Positions 1 to 9,189 of a stretch of DNA of 64,000 nucleotides are shown piece by piece. Numbering within the stretch: position 1 is the first letter of the stretch; every line of letters begins with the position of its first letter. A program made the translations under genes and the position numbers. The DNA is from Shouchella oshimensis (lineage in GTDB: Bacteria > Bacillota > Bacilli > Bacillales > Bacillaceae_D), in contig NZ_KV917380.1 in the NCBI RefSeq assembly GCF_002019765.1, positions 2,201,486-2,265,485 on the forward strand. The letters run 5' to 3'. The notes beneath the pieces were generated by a model. That model was given only the letters and a program-made list of their open reading frames with translations. It made no database searches and was not told the DNA's origin.

Positions 1-273
1 TCTAAAGCTCTTGCATTTGTGTAAGTAAGTCTCGGCTGTGAGTAATTAACTCATCCTCTATTTTTTTGGATTCGAAGATTGAGGAAGATGCTCTCGATTA
101 TCCATGCAGAAGCGTAAGCTCTTCTTTTATTGCTTAATAAATGAGAACTACTTCACTTCGAACGAACTACGTGTAGCTTGACCCCTTTACTCTATAGCTG
201 TACCATACAAATAAATAGCAAGATTTCACCATTTTTTTGTAAGGAACGACTAATGGGAAATGGAGACAGACTA

Positions 274-1359
274 ATGTTAACAAAAGAAATAGCAAATGCG
301 ATTGTTCAAGAAACGTCAATACGCTTAGATAGAAACATTAATATCATGGATAAAGACGGTTTCATTATCGCTTCACGAGATGCTTCTCGACTACATACTG
401 TACATGGCGGCGCTGTTGAAGTATTAACGACAGGCAACAGTTTAACCATCTACCCTACGCAAGCAAGCCGGTGGGAAGGGTCAATACCTGGTATAAATCT
501 ACCGATCCTATTTAATAAAGACATAATTGGTGTTATTGGAATAACTGGTGACCCAGATGAGCTAGAATCAGTTGGTGAACTTGTTAAAATGACCACTGAG
601 CTTATGATCCAGCAAGCCTTTATCACCTCTCAACTTGAATGGAAACAACGCACAAAAGAGATGGTGATTGAGCAGTTATTACTCCCCAATCCTACTTATA
701 AAACCATTCACAAAGGATTAGAAATGCTCGAAATCAACCTATTGCCACCTTTTATGGCAGTCACCATCCAGCTTCACCAGCTGACCATTCAAAAACAAGA
801 ATTAATTGATAAGATTGAACAATTTTTTGGTTACCATCATGCAATTGCCGGATTTAGTAGCCTGAATCATTTATTTATCGTCGTGTCCCATATGGAAGAA
901 CAGGATGCGGTTAAACAAATGAAAACACTTCAATCATTCTTGCAAAAGCAACGCACCACGTTTACACTTTCATATAGTTTACCATTCAAGGAATTAAACC
1001 AATTCCACCAAGCCTATTTGGACTGTGAGTTAGCCTTGACTATGACGGATAAAGAAAATGCCCTTATTTCTTTTAGTCAATTCGAAGTCAAAGCATTACT
1101 TCATCAAATGAACAGTGATTTACGAAAACGCTTCTCCAATCGCGTTCTTCATGACTTAAACGACACTCATACAATAACGCTTAAAACGTTTTTTGAAAAC
1201 GATTTAAACATTCAAAAAACAGCAGATGCACTTTTTTTACATCGAAATACACTTTTATATCGCTTAAATGCCATCGTTGATAAAACTGGCTACAATCCAA
1301 AAACATTTAACGATTCGCTTATTTTACAAGTAGCACTATGGATTAAAGAACTGAAGTAG
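274..1359 (+). CDS. CdaR-family sugar diacid transcriptional regulator
   Basis: A 361-aa transcription factor. The N-terminal half (MLTKEIANAIVQET through the IGVIGITGDP segment) matches the putative sugar-diacid recognition domain of CdaR proteins. The C-terminus (IQKTADALFLHRNTLLYRLNAI) is the PucR/CdaR helix-turn-helix. Family members activate glycerate, glycolate or hexarate catabolic genes on binding the diacid. I chose the ATG at 274 because the family begins with MLTKEIA and a GGAG lies 8 nt upstream; an in-frame ATG at 253 also has an AAGGA, so the start is not certain. No diacid-utilisation gene is adjacent, so the target is unknown. Confidence 0.85.
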   Translation: MLTKEIANAIVQETSIRLDRNINIMDKDGFIIASRDASRLHTVHGGAVEVLTTGNSLTIYPTQASRWEGSIPGINLPILFNKDIIGVIGITGDPDELESVGELVKMTTELMIQQAFITSQLEWKQRTKEMVIEQLLLPNPTYKTIHKGLEMLEINLLPPFMAVTIQLHQLTIQKQELIDKIEQFFGYHHAIAGFSSLNHLFIVVSHMEEQDAVKQMKTLQSFLQKQRTTFTLSYSLPFKELNQFHQAYLDCELALTMTDKENALISFSQFEVKALLHQMNSDLRKRFSNRVLHDLNDTHTITLKTFFENDLNIQKTADALFLHRNTLLYRLNAIVDKTGYNPKTFNDSLILQVALWIKELK

Positions 1360-1494
1360 AACGTTTAGAGACATCTTAGGAAGTACGGGATAGGCACTTT
1401 TTTCCATTTATCCCCAATAAGGTGTTCCATTAGAGCACATCTATATTTCTAAAGTTTTTCTAAAATAATTCACTAAATACAGTTTTACAAATTT

Positions 1495-1528
1495 GTTCAT
1501 AGTACAATGAACATAAATATATATGTTC
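1495..1528. promoter_or_regulatory. Inverted-repeat operator candidate before the ABC exporter
   Basis: GTTCAT (1495-1500) and ATGAAC (1507-1512) form a perfect 6-bp inverted repeat with a 6-nt spacer. A further ATGTTC at 1522-1527 pairs with the GAACAT at 1509-1514. Three related half-sites 30-65 nt before a GTG start suggest a repressor operator. No regulator gene lies next to it. Confidence 0.35.
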
Positions 1529-1559
1529 CTCTGAATGAAGTCGAAAGGCAGGTAAGATA

Positions 1560-2477
1560 GTGAACTCAATACTTGAACTTCAAGGTGTAAGCAAGACGAT
1601 TCGGGGCAAACAACTTGTTCAAGATGTTAGCTTTTCCGTTAACGCTGGAGAAGTATTTGGCTTTTTAGGGCCTAACGGGGCTGGCAAAACAACAACGATT
1701 CGAATGATGGTAGGTCTATCCGATTTAACCCAAGGTGATTTATTTATATCTGGTTATAGTATCCGATCCTCTTATAGTGAAGCCATAAAACATGTAGGTG
1801 TTATTATTGAAAATCCAGAGATGTACAATCATTTAACTGCTCGAAAAAACATGATCCACTTTGCCAGAATGAACGGGGCCATTGACTATGATCGCATCAA
1901 TGAATTGCTTGAACTTGTTGGGTTAACTAACGTTATTGATAAAAAAGTAAAAACATTCTCGCTAGGAATGAAACAACGCTTAGGTATCGCACAAGCACTT
2001 ATACATCGCCCTAAATTACTCATTCTAGACGAACCTACGAATGGTCTTGATCCAGAAGGGATTCGCTTAATACGCACCTACTTGCGTAAGTTAGCAAAAG
2101 AAGAAGGCTTAGCTGTTCTCGTTTCCAGCCATTTAATGAGTGAAATGGAGTTAATGTGCGATCGCTTTGCGATTATACAAGAAGGAAAAATGGTTCATGA
2201 AGAAATTCTTGTTAGTACTGAAGAAGAAAAACAATTTGCTTATGACGTGCTCGTTCAAGAAGATCAACTCAATTCTGCGTTAGCCATAGCTAGAAACTTC
2301 GACCCTCAAGCAGTCATTAAAGAAAACAAGGTCTGCCTTTTACTCGATAATCATCAAATTTCTCTATTCATTCGACAGTTAAGTAGTACTGTTGATGTAA
2401 AAGAAGTAATTCAGTCGAAAAAAAGCCTAGAAGATCGCTTTCTTCATTTAACAAATAAAGAAGGTGTGAACCTATGA
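1560..2477 (+). CDS. ABC transporter ATP-binding protein, BcrA type
   Basis: A 305-aa ATPase. Walker A GPNGAGKTT is near residue 37, the signature region SLGMKQRL near 134, and Walker B LLILDEPTNGLDPEG follows. The roughly 80-residue C-terminal extension is typical of BcrA-like exporter ATPases used in peptide-antibiotic resistance or lipid export. The start is GTG, with purine-rich AAAGGCAGG upstream. The stop overlaps the permease start by 4 nt (ATGA), so the two are translationally coupled. The substrate cannot be told from sequence. Confidence 0.88.
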   Translation: MNSILELQGVSKTIRGKQLVQDVSFSVNAGEVFGFLGPNGAGKTTTIRMMVGLSDLTQGDLFISGYSIRSSYSEAIKHVGVIIENPEMYNHLTARKNMIHFARMNGAIDYDRINELLELVGLTNVIDKKVKTFSLGMKQRLGIAQALIHRPKLLILDEPTNGLDPEGIRLIRTYLRKLAKEEGLAVLVSSHLMSEMELMCDRFAIIQEGKMVHEEILVSTEEEKQFAYDVLVQEDQLNSALAIARNFDPQAVIKENKVCLLLDNHQISLFIRQLSSTVDVKEVIQSKKSLEDRFLHLTNKEGVNL

Positions 2478-3406
2478 TTGGACTAATTCAAAATGAACTT
2501 ATGAAGCAAAATGCACGCATAAGTACGTGGATTATGCTGATCTTTATTATAGCTCTTACCTTACTAACTGCTATTCTGATGCATAATGCCGCTACCTATC
2601 TTCATTTCGATTCAGACTGGCGGGAATCCGTTCAATCGGATATCACTTATTATGAAGAGTTTAAAGAAGAAGAGCCTTTTGCTGAAGAACAGCTATTACT
2701 TGCAAACTATCGTCTTGAACAGGATGTTCCTCCAACTTACGCTGTTTCTGATAATGTATGGATGTTCATTATGGATAACAATGGCGTTATCATGCTTGTT
2801 AGTTTATTTATTATTGCCATTGCCGCAACCATTGTTTCTTCAGAATTTAAACAAGGCACCATCAAACTATTGCTTGTGCGTCCACCGTCCCGTATAAAAG
2901 TACTATTATCAAAATATGTAGCAGTTCTCATTTACGCGTTTACCTTTCTTGCTGTTCTATGGATTTCTTCTTTTATCATAGGCGCGTTGTTTTTCGGCTT
3001 TGATGAGCAGATCGTTCATCTCTATGTGGTGGATGGAGAAGTGCGGGAGCGAGCATATTGGCTTCAATCTATTTTCGTATTTCTTTCTAACATGCCGATG
3101 ACCATTTTACTTGCCACGTTGGCTTTTGCTATTTCAGCTATGTTTTCGAGCGATATTATGGCCATCGCTATTAGCATTGCCGGTCAATTTTTAGGTCTAT
3201 TGGCAAACATTATTTTGTTAGATTTTTACGATTGGGCAATCTTCTTGCCTTTTGTCAATGATTTAAGTCAATACGTAACCGATGGCATGCCGCTATCTGA
3301 CTTAATTAGTCCTCTCTTCTCTTCTATTGTACTGTTTTGTTATTGGTTACTCTTTATCGGTATTGCTTTATTCGTCTTTCATAAACGTGAAATTAAACCT
3401 TCCTAA
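2474..3406 (+). CDS. ABC-2 type permease, partner of the preceding ATPase
   Basis: A 310-aa integral membrane protein. A hydrophobic segment near residues 18-37 is followed by a roughly 65-residue acidic extracytoplasmic loop, then five further membrane segments. This is the topology of BcrB/YhaP-like ABC-2 permeases. The motif SSEFKQGTIKLLLVRPPSR after the second membrane segment is a family hallmark. It forms a two-gene exporter with the ATPase and ends at a shared bidirectional terminator. Confidence 0.82.
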   Translation: MIGLIQNELMKQNARISTWIMLIFIIALTLLTAILMHNAATYLHFDSDWRESVQSDITYYEEFKEEEPFAEEQLLLANYRLEQDVPPTYAVSDNVWMFIMDNNGVIMLVSLFIIAIAATIVSSEFKQGTIKLLLVRPPSRIKVLLSKYVAVLIYAFTFLAVLWISSFIIGALFFGFDEQIVHLYVVDGEVRERAYWLQSIFVFLSNMPMTILLATLAFAISAMFSSDIMAIAISIAGQFLGLLANIILLDFYDWAIFLPFVNDLSQYVTDGMPLSDLISPLFSSIVLFCYWLLFIGIALFVFHKREIKPS

Positions 3407-3410
3407 AAAA

Positions 3411-3439
3411 AAATTCAGCTAATACAGCTGAATTTTTTT
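3411..3439. terminator. Bidirectional rho-independent terminator
   Basis: AAATTCAGCT / AGCTGAATTT forms a 10-bp stem with a 5-nt loop, flanked by A8 and T7 runs. It serves both the ABC exporter (+) and the convergent NSS transporter (-). Confidence 0.85.
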
Positions 3440-3441
3440 CT

Positions 3442-4818
3442 TTAAAATATAACACCTAAAATAGATAGTACATTCAGACCAAACAATTGATCTATTAACA
3501 CAACTGTAATGGCAACTGGTACTACCAAAACCATCATACTATACCAAACAACAAAGAGTTTCCGTCCAAACATACTACCTTGTCGGAATTCTTTCTTCAA
3601 GACCGATTTCGGTACTTTCACTAATAAAAATACGCTAATGAACAGTGCGCCAATTGGCATAAGAATATTGGACACAGTGTAATCAATAAGATCAAAAAAC
3701 GGCATTCCGAAAAGATAAAACTCGCTCATTAAGCCAAACGACAAGGTGGAAGGAATCCCCATTATTAGGACGAGCAAAGCAACGATCCAGCTAACTTGAC
3801 GCCTTTTACTTGCCTCTTTTTTTATAAATGCCGCAATGACTATTTCCAACAGCGAAAAGGCTGTACTTAAAGCGGCGAAGAAAAATAAAATAAAAAATAA
3901 CACGACAAGCACTTGCCCATACGGTATTTGTGAGAAGATGGTTGGTACTGCTGCGAAAATAAGGGTTGGTCCTTCAGTAGGTTCCAATTGAAACGTAAAC
4001 ACGCCTGGAAAGATCATCACACCAGCGAGCATCGCAACAAGTATATTCATACCTCCAAGGGTCATTGCGGACAAAGGTAGGTCTTGTTGCTTTGATGCAT
4101 AGGAACTTAACGTAATCATGATGGACACACCAAGAGATAAAGCAAAGAAAGACTGTCCTAATGCAAACAGAACAACGTCATTTGATACAGTAGTCCAATC
4201 CGGTGAAAACAAAAACCTTAACCCTTCTTGTGCCCCCTCTAACGTTAATGAGTAACCAGCTAAAATAAGCAAGAGAATAAATAAAATCGGTATCATCCAC
4301 TTACTCGCTTTTTCAATCCCTTTTTGCACACCCTTTGAAACAATACCAGCAGCTAGAGCAAGAAAAATCGCTTGCGCACCTATCGCTAGGTATGGACTTG
4401 CTATTAATTCACCAAAACGTTGGGCGTATCCGTCCGCATCTAACGAATGCAATTGTCCAGAAAGAGATGATCCTAAATAAAGAATCGACCATCCACCAAT
4501 AACGCTGTAAAAAGACAAAATGAGGAAACAAGTCACCACACCTAGCCATCCAGTAAAACGAAAGGTTGATGTAGGTGCAAGTTTTTTAAACGTCGTAACA
4601 GCATCCGCCTGAGAATGTCTTCCCAGCACGTATTCACCAATTAGCAAAGGCACACCGATTAAAAGAGTGAACACTAAAAAAAGCACGAAAAAAGCGCCTC
4701 CGCCACTTGTTCCTGCAATATAAGGAAACTTCCATATTGCACCGAGCCCAATTGCACTTCCGGCAGTTGCGTATAAAAAGCCTAACTTCGAGGACCATTG
4801 TTGTTGCCTTGTTGACAT
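3442..4818 (-). CDS. Sodium-dependent transporter of the NSS/SNF family
   Basis: A 458-aa membrane protein. It starts MSTRQQQWSSKLGFLYATAG and carries the NSS TM1 hallmark GSAIGLGAIWKFPYIAGTSGG, whose unwound region binds Na+ and substrate. About 11-12 membrane segments follow. Bacterial members import amino acids or other amines with Na+. The reading frame is open a further 51 codons upstream, but ATG 4818 fits the family N-terminus and has AAAGGAG 12 nt upstream. It is monocistronic. Confidence 0.87.
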   Translation of the reverse strand: MSTRQQQWSSKLGFLYATAGSAIGLGAIWKFPYIAGTSGGGAFFVLFLVFTLLIGVPLLIGEYVLGRHSQADAVTTFKKLAPTSTFRFTGWLGVVTCFLILSFYSVIGGWSILYLGSSLSGQLHSLDADGYAQRFGELIASPYLAIGAQAIFLALAAGIVSKGVQKGIEKASKWMIPILFILLLILAGYSLTLEGAQEGLRFLFSPDWTTVSNDVVLFALGQSFFALSLGVSIMITLSSYASKQQDLPLSAMTLGGMNILVAMLAGVMIFPGVFTFQLEPTEGPTLIFAAVPTIFSQIPYGQVLVVLFFILFFFAALSTAFSLLEIVIAAFIKKEASKRRQVSWIVALLVLIMGIPSTLSFGLMSEFYLFGMPFFDLIDYTVSNILMPIGALFISVFLLVKVPKSVLKKEFRQGSMFGRKLFVVWYSMMVLVVPVAITVVLIDQLFGLNVLSILGVIF

Positions 4819-5140
4819 GTTGTAAACTTGCTCCTTTTTTCTAGATCCTTGTAAAAACACCACTAGATAGCAAAACAAATGTGTCCACTTGAAACAAACA
4901 TTTATTTTTCTGTCAGCTTGTTCTGACAATTGATTCGGTAGTGTGTCTTCCAATTCTTTCAGTTTTTCCAATGAAGATCCTATTTATTTAAAAACATTTT
5001 CTAATCGTAACAAAAACATGTCTTTTCAGCAAGAACAATTTCACTTCTGATGTTCTTTTACTTTTTTCTATTTTGAAATGGTATGACTAGGGTTGGTTAT
5101 AGAAATTGTGATGTGAATTTAATAGTCATACATAGCAAGA
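4819..5140. other. Intergenic region with no recognisable gene
   Basis: AT-rich, about 320 nt. The part next to 4818 must hold the promoter of the NSS transporter. No ORF with a ribosome-binding site, no tRNA and no riboswitch motif was seen. Confidence 0.5.
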
Positions 5141-5164
5141 AACCATGCTGACAACAGCATGGTT
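5141..5164 (-). terminator. Hairpin after the siderophore operon
   Basis: AACCATGCTG / CAGCATGGTT forms a 10-bp perfect stem with a 4-nt loop directly downstream of the ATPase gene. The T-run on the minus strand is short, so termination may be partial. Confidence 0.6.
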
Positions 5165-5167
5165 CGT

Positions 5168-5971
5168 TTAGACATTTATATGGTAACGACCTTTCGGCAC
5201 AACAAGAGGCGTATGTGAAACAGGATCTACAATTACATCGCAATTTAATTCAAAGATTTTTTGAATGAGTTCACTCGTAATGACTTCCCCTGGTAAACCC
5301 TCTGCAATAAGACGGCCTTCTTTTAAGGCAAAGATATAATCTGCATAACGAGCAGTAAGATTAATATCATGTAAAACCATGACAATCGTCGTTCCATGCT
5401 TACGGTTCAAGTCTGTTAACAAATCAAGAATTTCCACTTGGTACGTAATATCCAAAAATGTAGTCGGCTCGTCAAGAAACAAAATGTCGGTTTGTTGCGT
5501 TAACGCCATTGCAATCCAGACACGTTGCCTTTGTCCACCAGACAATTCATCGATATTACGATTAGCGAGCTCTGTAATCTTCATCATATCCATTGCTTCC
5601 GTGACCGCTTCATAGTCTTTTTTTGACCAGCCTTTAAAGATAGATTGATGAGGGAATCTTCCTCGACCAACAAGATCGGCTACTGTAATTCCCTCTGGAA
5701 CAATAGGTGATTGCGGTAAAAGACCGAGTACTTTTGCCAACTTTTTAGGGGGAATGTCATGAATTTTTTTGCCATCAAGGGTAATGGAACCTTTATCCGG
5801 CTTTAATAAACGTGCCATCGTTTTTAATAGGGTCGATTTGCCGCAAGCGTTCGCTCCAATAATAACGTTTATTTTGTTGTTTGGTACCACTAAACTGACA
5901 TCATTTAAAATGGTTGTCCCATCATAGCCTGCTACAATGTCTTTTGTTTCAAACTGGTGAGTTCCTTTCAT
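5168..5971 (-). CDS. Iron-siderophore ABC transporter ATP-binding protein (FecE/YusV type)
   Basis: A 267-aa ATPase. Walker A is GANACGKSTLL, the signature is LSGGQRQRVWIAMALTQQ, and Walker B is ILFLDEPTTFLDI. The TTFLD variant is characteristic of siderophore/cobalamin importers such as FecE and YusV. The start ATG overlaps the stop of the upstream permease (TAATG). It is the last gene of a binding protein-permease-permease-ATPase operon that sits behind a Fur box. Confidence 0.92.
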   Translation of the reverse strand: MKGTHQFETKDIVAGYDGTTILNDVSLVVPNNKINVIIGANACGKSTLLKTMARLLKPDKGSITLDGKKIHDIPPKKLAKVLGLLPQSPIVPEGITVADLVGRGRFPHQSIFKGWSKKDYEAVTEAMDMMKITELANRNIDELSGGQRQRVWIAMALTQQTDILFLDEPTTFLDITYQVEILDLLTDLNRKHGTTIVMVLHDINLTARYADYIFALKEGRLIAEGLPGEVITSELIQKIFELNCDVIVDPVSHTPLVVPKGRYHINV

Positions 5972-7017
5972 TATAAACTTCCCTTCCGGTTCATACGTAT
6001 AAGTAAATAAAGCAGGAATGGTGCTCCCAGCATACCCGTAATCACTCCAACGGGAAAGCGAATTTCAAACGCAAATTGGCCAACTAAGTCAGCAGCTAAA
6101 ACTAAGTTTACCCCTACAAGCCCTGCAGGTAGAACGGTTGAAAGACCAGAACCAACTAAGCGTTTCGCAATTGGACCAGCCAAGAATGCTACAAATGCAA
6201 TCGGTCCTGTCGTTGCTGTAGCGAGCGCAATCATGCATACGGATGCAAAAATAAGCAGCATGCGGGTACGATCAGTATTTAGTCCGAGGGATGTGGCAGA
6301 CTGCTCTCCTAATTCCAAAATGCTCAAGTGCTTACTTAAGAACATAACAATGGGTGAACAGATGATAACAGTTAACATGAGTGGATAGACAGCGTCTAAT
6401 TGTGCACCATTTAAACTCCCACTTAACCAACGCATTGCGGAAGGCAGATCTTCTTGCGCCCCTCTCATTAATAAATAGGAAATGACCGCACTTAGCATTG
6501 CTTGTACGCCAATTCCAACAAGAATAAGGCGTCCGACTGAAAACGTTCTTCCTTTTGATAAACCATAAATTAACACAACGGTTGCGAGACCAGCAAGAAT
6601 CGCTACAATCGAAACGATGCTATTACTCGTTTGTAGTACTAGAATACAAAATAATGCAGCGGCACTAGAACCTGCGGTAATCCCAAGTACATCTGGATTG
6701 GCTAAAGGATTCCGTAACATCGTTTGAAAAGTGTTTCCGGCAATACCGAAAGCAAAACCAGCAAATAAACCAGCAAGCATTCGAGGAAATCGAATTGTAT
6801 TAACGGCAAAGTTTATACTCCCGAGTTGTTCTCCTAACAAAGCGCGCAAAACGTCCTTTGCAGGGTAGATCGTATTTCCTAGCATTAGCATAGCACCGCA
6901 AAGTAGAATACTAGAAATAAATAAAGTGATAGTAACCGACCACCAGCGCCATTGTCTCTTCTTACGACCTAATTGTATGTTTTTCATTGATTGGTTGTTA
7001 TGTGTATAATTCATCAT
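5971..7017 (-). CDS. Iron-siderophore ABC transporter permease (FecCD family)
   Basis: A 348-aa protein with about nine hydrophobic segments. FecCD hallmarks include NPLANPDVLGITAGSSAAAL and the GPIAFVAFLAGPIAKRL coupling region that contacts the ATPase. It would heterodimerise with the adjacent permease. The start is overlapped by the stop of the preceding gene (ATGA), with no separate Shine-Dalgarno, so translation is probably coupled. Confidence 0.92.
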   Translation of the reverse strand: MMNYTHNNQSMKNIQLGRKKRQWRWWSVTITLFISSILLCGAMLMLGNTIYPAKDVLRALLGEQLGSINFAVNTIRFPRMLAGLFAGFAFGIAGNTFQTMLRNPLANPDVLGITAGSSAAALFCILVLQTSNSIVSIVAILAGLATVVLIYGLSKGRTFSVGRLILVGIGVQAMLSAVISYLLMRGAQEDLPSAMRWLSGSLNGAQLDAVYPLMLTVIICSPIVMFLSKHLSILELGEQSATSLGLNTDRTRMLLIFASVCMIALATATTGPIAFVAFLAGPIAKRLVGSGLSTVLPAGLVGVNLVLAADLVGQFAFEIRFPVGVITGMLGAPFLLYLLIRMNRKGSL

Positions 7018-8039
7018 AATGAACGTACTTTCATGCGCATCGCAAATAGAATTAAAATAGGTGCACCTATAAAAGCAGTAATGACACCGGCTTCAAGCTC
7101 ACCAGGGCTACCAATTAAACGTCCTGCTACGTCGGAAATGGTTAGAATAACCGCGCCTGCAATGGCAGATAACGGAATAATATAGCGTAAATCAGCGCCA
7201 AGTAATAGACGAATAAGATGTGCAGACAACAACCCGATGAACCCAATTGGGCCAGCTAAAGCTGTAGTAGCTCCACATAAAATAACACCAGCAAATGCAG
7301 CCGTTATACGCAGTAATCCTGTACGAACGCCTTGACCGGTTGCAACTTCATCACCTAGCGCTAGCGCATTTAATGCAGACGCGGAGAAGATTCCTATGAG
7401 AAGTCCGATAACAAGAAAAGGTAAGAATGTAGAAATCGATTCCCAGCTTCCCGATCCGACACTCCCCACCTGCCAAAAACGAAATTGATCCATCACATAA
7501 GTGCGATTCAGCATAATGGCACTTACGATAGACGAAAGTGCGGCACTTGTAGCCACTCCTGCCAATACAAGTTTTAGAGGCGTGGCTCCTGCCCGTCCCA
7601 TGGAACCAATTCCATAAACAAATACGGCTGTGAGCATTGCTCCTACAATGGCAAACAATATATATTGATTTGTTGTACTGATATTAAAAAAGGCTAACCC
7701 TGCTACAACAAATAGGGCTGCCCCCGTATTAACACCTAAAATGCTAGGGTCAGCAATTGGATTTCGTGTCACAGCCTGCATAAGTGCACCTGATACGCCG
7801 AGAGCGGCTCCACAAAGTAAACTAAAAATTGTCCGCGGAATTCGTTCTCGTACGACACTTGCGCTATAAGAGTCGTATTCAGAGTCAAATAAGCCAGAAA
7901 GTAATTCATTCCATGTAATGACACGGGAGCCAAAAGCAACAGAGGAAAGCACGCTAACAAGTAGCATCGCTAATAAAAAGCCGATAACCATTGTTGCGTG
8001 CTTAGGTGAATAGCGATGGCGTTTCACATCGACCTTCAC
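7014..8039 (-). CDS. Iron-siderophore ABC transporter permease (FecCD family)
   Basis: A 341-aa membrane protein paralogous to its neighbour. NPIADPSILGVNTGAALFV and GPIGFIGLLSAHLIRLLLG are the FecCD signatures. The GTG start at 8039 lies 8 nt after a GAGGAG embedded in the end of the substrate-binding protein gene. Together with the neighbouring permease, ATPase and lipoprotein it forms one ferric-siderophore importer. Confidence 0.92.
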   Translation of the reverse strand: MKVDVKRHRYSPKHATMVIGFLLAMLLVSVLSSVAFGSRVITWNELLSGLFDSEYDSYSASVVRERIPRTIFSLLCGAALGVSGALMQAVTRNPIADPSILGVNTGAALFVVAGLAFFNISTTNQYILFAIVGAMLTAVFVYGIGSMGRAGATPLKLVLAGVATSAALSSIVSAIMLNRTYVMDQFRFWQVGSVGSGSWESISTFLPFLVIGLLIGIFSASALNALALGDEVATGQGVRTGLLRITAAFAGVILCGATTALAGPIGFIGLLSAHLIRLLLGADLRYIIPLSAIAGAVILTISDVAGRLIGSPGELEAGVITAFIGAPILILFAMRMKVRSL

Positions 8040-8044
8040 CAGAT

Positions 8045-9094
8045 TTACTCCTCTGCCTGATTCAGCGCATCTCCAATTAACTCTAAATACTCATCAATAG
8101 TATAAGCAATCGACAGTGGATTCGGTGTACCAGCTGCTCCTAATTCAGAGCCACCATTAATAAATGCCACTGATCCTCTTTCAATAGCAGGAATTTGACC
8201 AAGACGAGCATCCTTTTGTAACGCTTCAAATAATTCATCGTCTCCATAACCAAGAATCACATCAACATTATTAAGGATATCTGCATTCTCAGCACTTAAA
8301 CTTAATGAAAAGTCTTCTTCGTTCGGTAGCTCATCTTTAATTTCTTGAGGAAATTCCATATTTAATTCTTCTGTTAAGAATGCAACCCGTGTATCTACAG
8401 GTGTATATAAATGTAAATTAGACGTATCCGTTGCAGAGAAGTTTACCCAAGCGACGGTCTTCCCTTCAATTTCTGGGTATTCAGCTAATTTTTCATCAAT
8501 GAGCTGTTCTGTATCTTCAATCAGTTGCTCGCCTTGTTCTTTCAAACCCATGCCTTCTGCATTCATCAACACATGATCGCGCCAAGACGTTGTCCAAGGA
8601 GAAGTTGGATACGCAACAACTGGTGCGATTTCACTTAAAAGATTGTAATCTTCCTCTGTGATACCTGAGTAAGCAGCGAGTATCACATCTGGTTGTGAAT
8701 CAGCAATAGCCTCAAAGTCTAGCCCATCTGTGTCTTGATAAACATTTGGGTCTTCTTCACCTAGTTCTTCAAGCTTTTCTGCTGTCCATGGTAGTAAACC
8801 GCTATCATCTTGTACACCGAAATTGGCAGCAGAGAATCCAACGGGCACAACACCTAATGCTAAAGCTACATCTTGGTTACCCCATTGCACGGTGGCAATA
8901 CGTTCAGGTACTGAGTCGAGAGTCGTCTCTCCAAATGCATGTTCAATGACAATTTGTTCTTCCGTACTGCTATCAACAGTAGCACCTGTATCTTCTGAAG
9001 ACGTGTCATTAGAGCTATCTGAACAACCTGCTAGTGCAGCAATCATTGCTGTAGAAAATAAAAAAAGTTTAGATGAATGGTTAAGCTTAATCAT
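8045..9094 (-). CDS. Iron-siderophore substrate-binding lipoprotein
   Basis: A 349-aa protein. The signal peptide ends in the lipobox LAGC (Cys 24), followed by a Ser/Asp/Thr-rich linker and a class III (FhuD/YfiY-like) periplasmic-binding domain. TTLDSVPERIATVQWGNQDV and GLLPWTAEKL are typical of ferric-siderophore receptors of Gram-positives. The start has GAGGAG 10 nt upstream. It is first in the operon and directly downstream of a Fur box. The exact siderophore cannot be assigned. Confidence 0.92.
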   Translation of the reverse strand: MIKLNHSSKLFLFSTAMIAALAGCSDSSNDTSSEDTGATVDSSTEEQIVIEHAFGETTLDSVPERIATVQWGNQDVALALGVVPVGFSAANFGVQDDSGLLPWTAEKLEELGEEDPNVYQDTDGLDFEAIADSQPDVILAAYSGITEEDYNLLSEIAPVVAYPTSPWTTSWRDHVLMNAEGMGLKEQGEQLIEDTEQLIDEKLAEYPEIEGKTVAWVNFSATDTSNLHLYTPVDTRVAFLTEELNMEFPQEIKDELPNEEDFSLSLSAENADILNNVDVILGYGDDELFEALQKDARLGQIPAIERGSVAFINGGSELGAAGTPNPLSIAYTIDEYLELIGDALNQAEE

Positions 9095-9137
9095 ATAATT
9101 CGTTCTCCTCTTCCTATGTACATCTCTTTATAATTGA

Positions 9138-9156
9138 AAATGATAATCGATATCAA
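9138..9156. promoter_or_regulatory. Fur box of the siderophore operon
   Basis: TGATAATCGATATCA (9141-9155) closely follows the Bacillus Fur 7-1-7 consensus TGATAATNATTATCA. It lies about 45 nt upstream of the lipoprotein start. The operon is therefore expected to be induced when iron is scarce. Confidence 0.8.
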
Positions 9157-9189
9157 TTATATTAGTGTACCTTCTTGCGAAAGTCAATT

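Noticed and set aside
2..133. Minus-strand frame (IKEELTLLHG, stop, ...LITHSRDLLTQMQEL) that faintly resembles a broken Spo0E-like protein
   Set aside because: It has an internal stop, no start codon or ribosome-binding site, and the resemblance is too weak to call.
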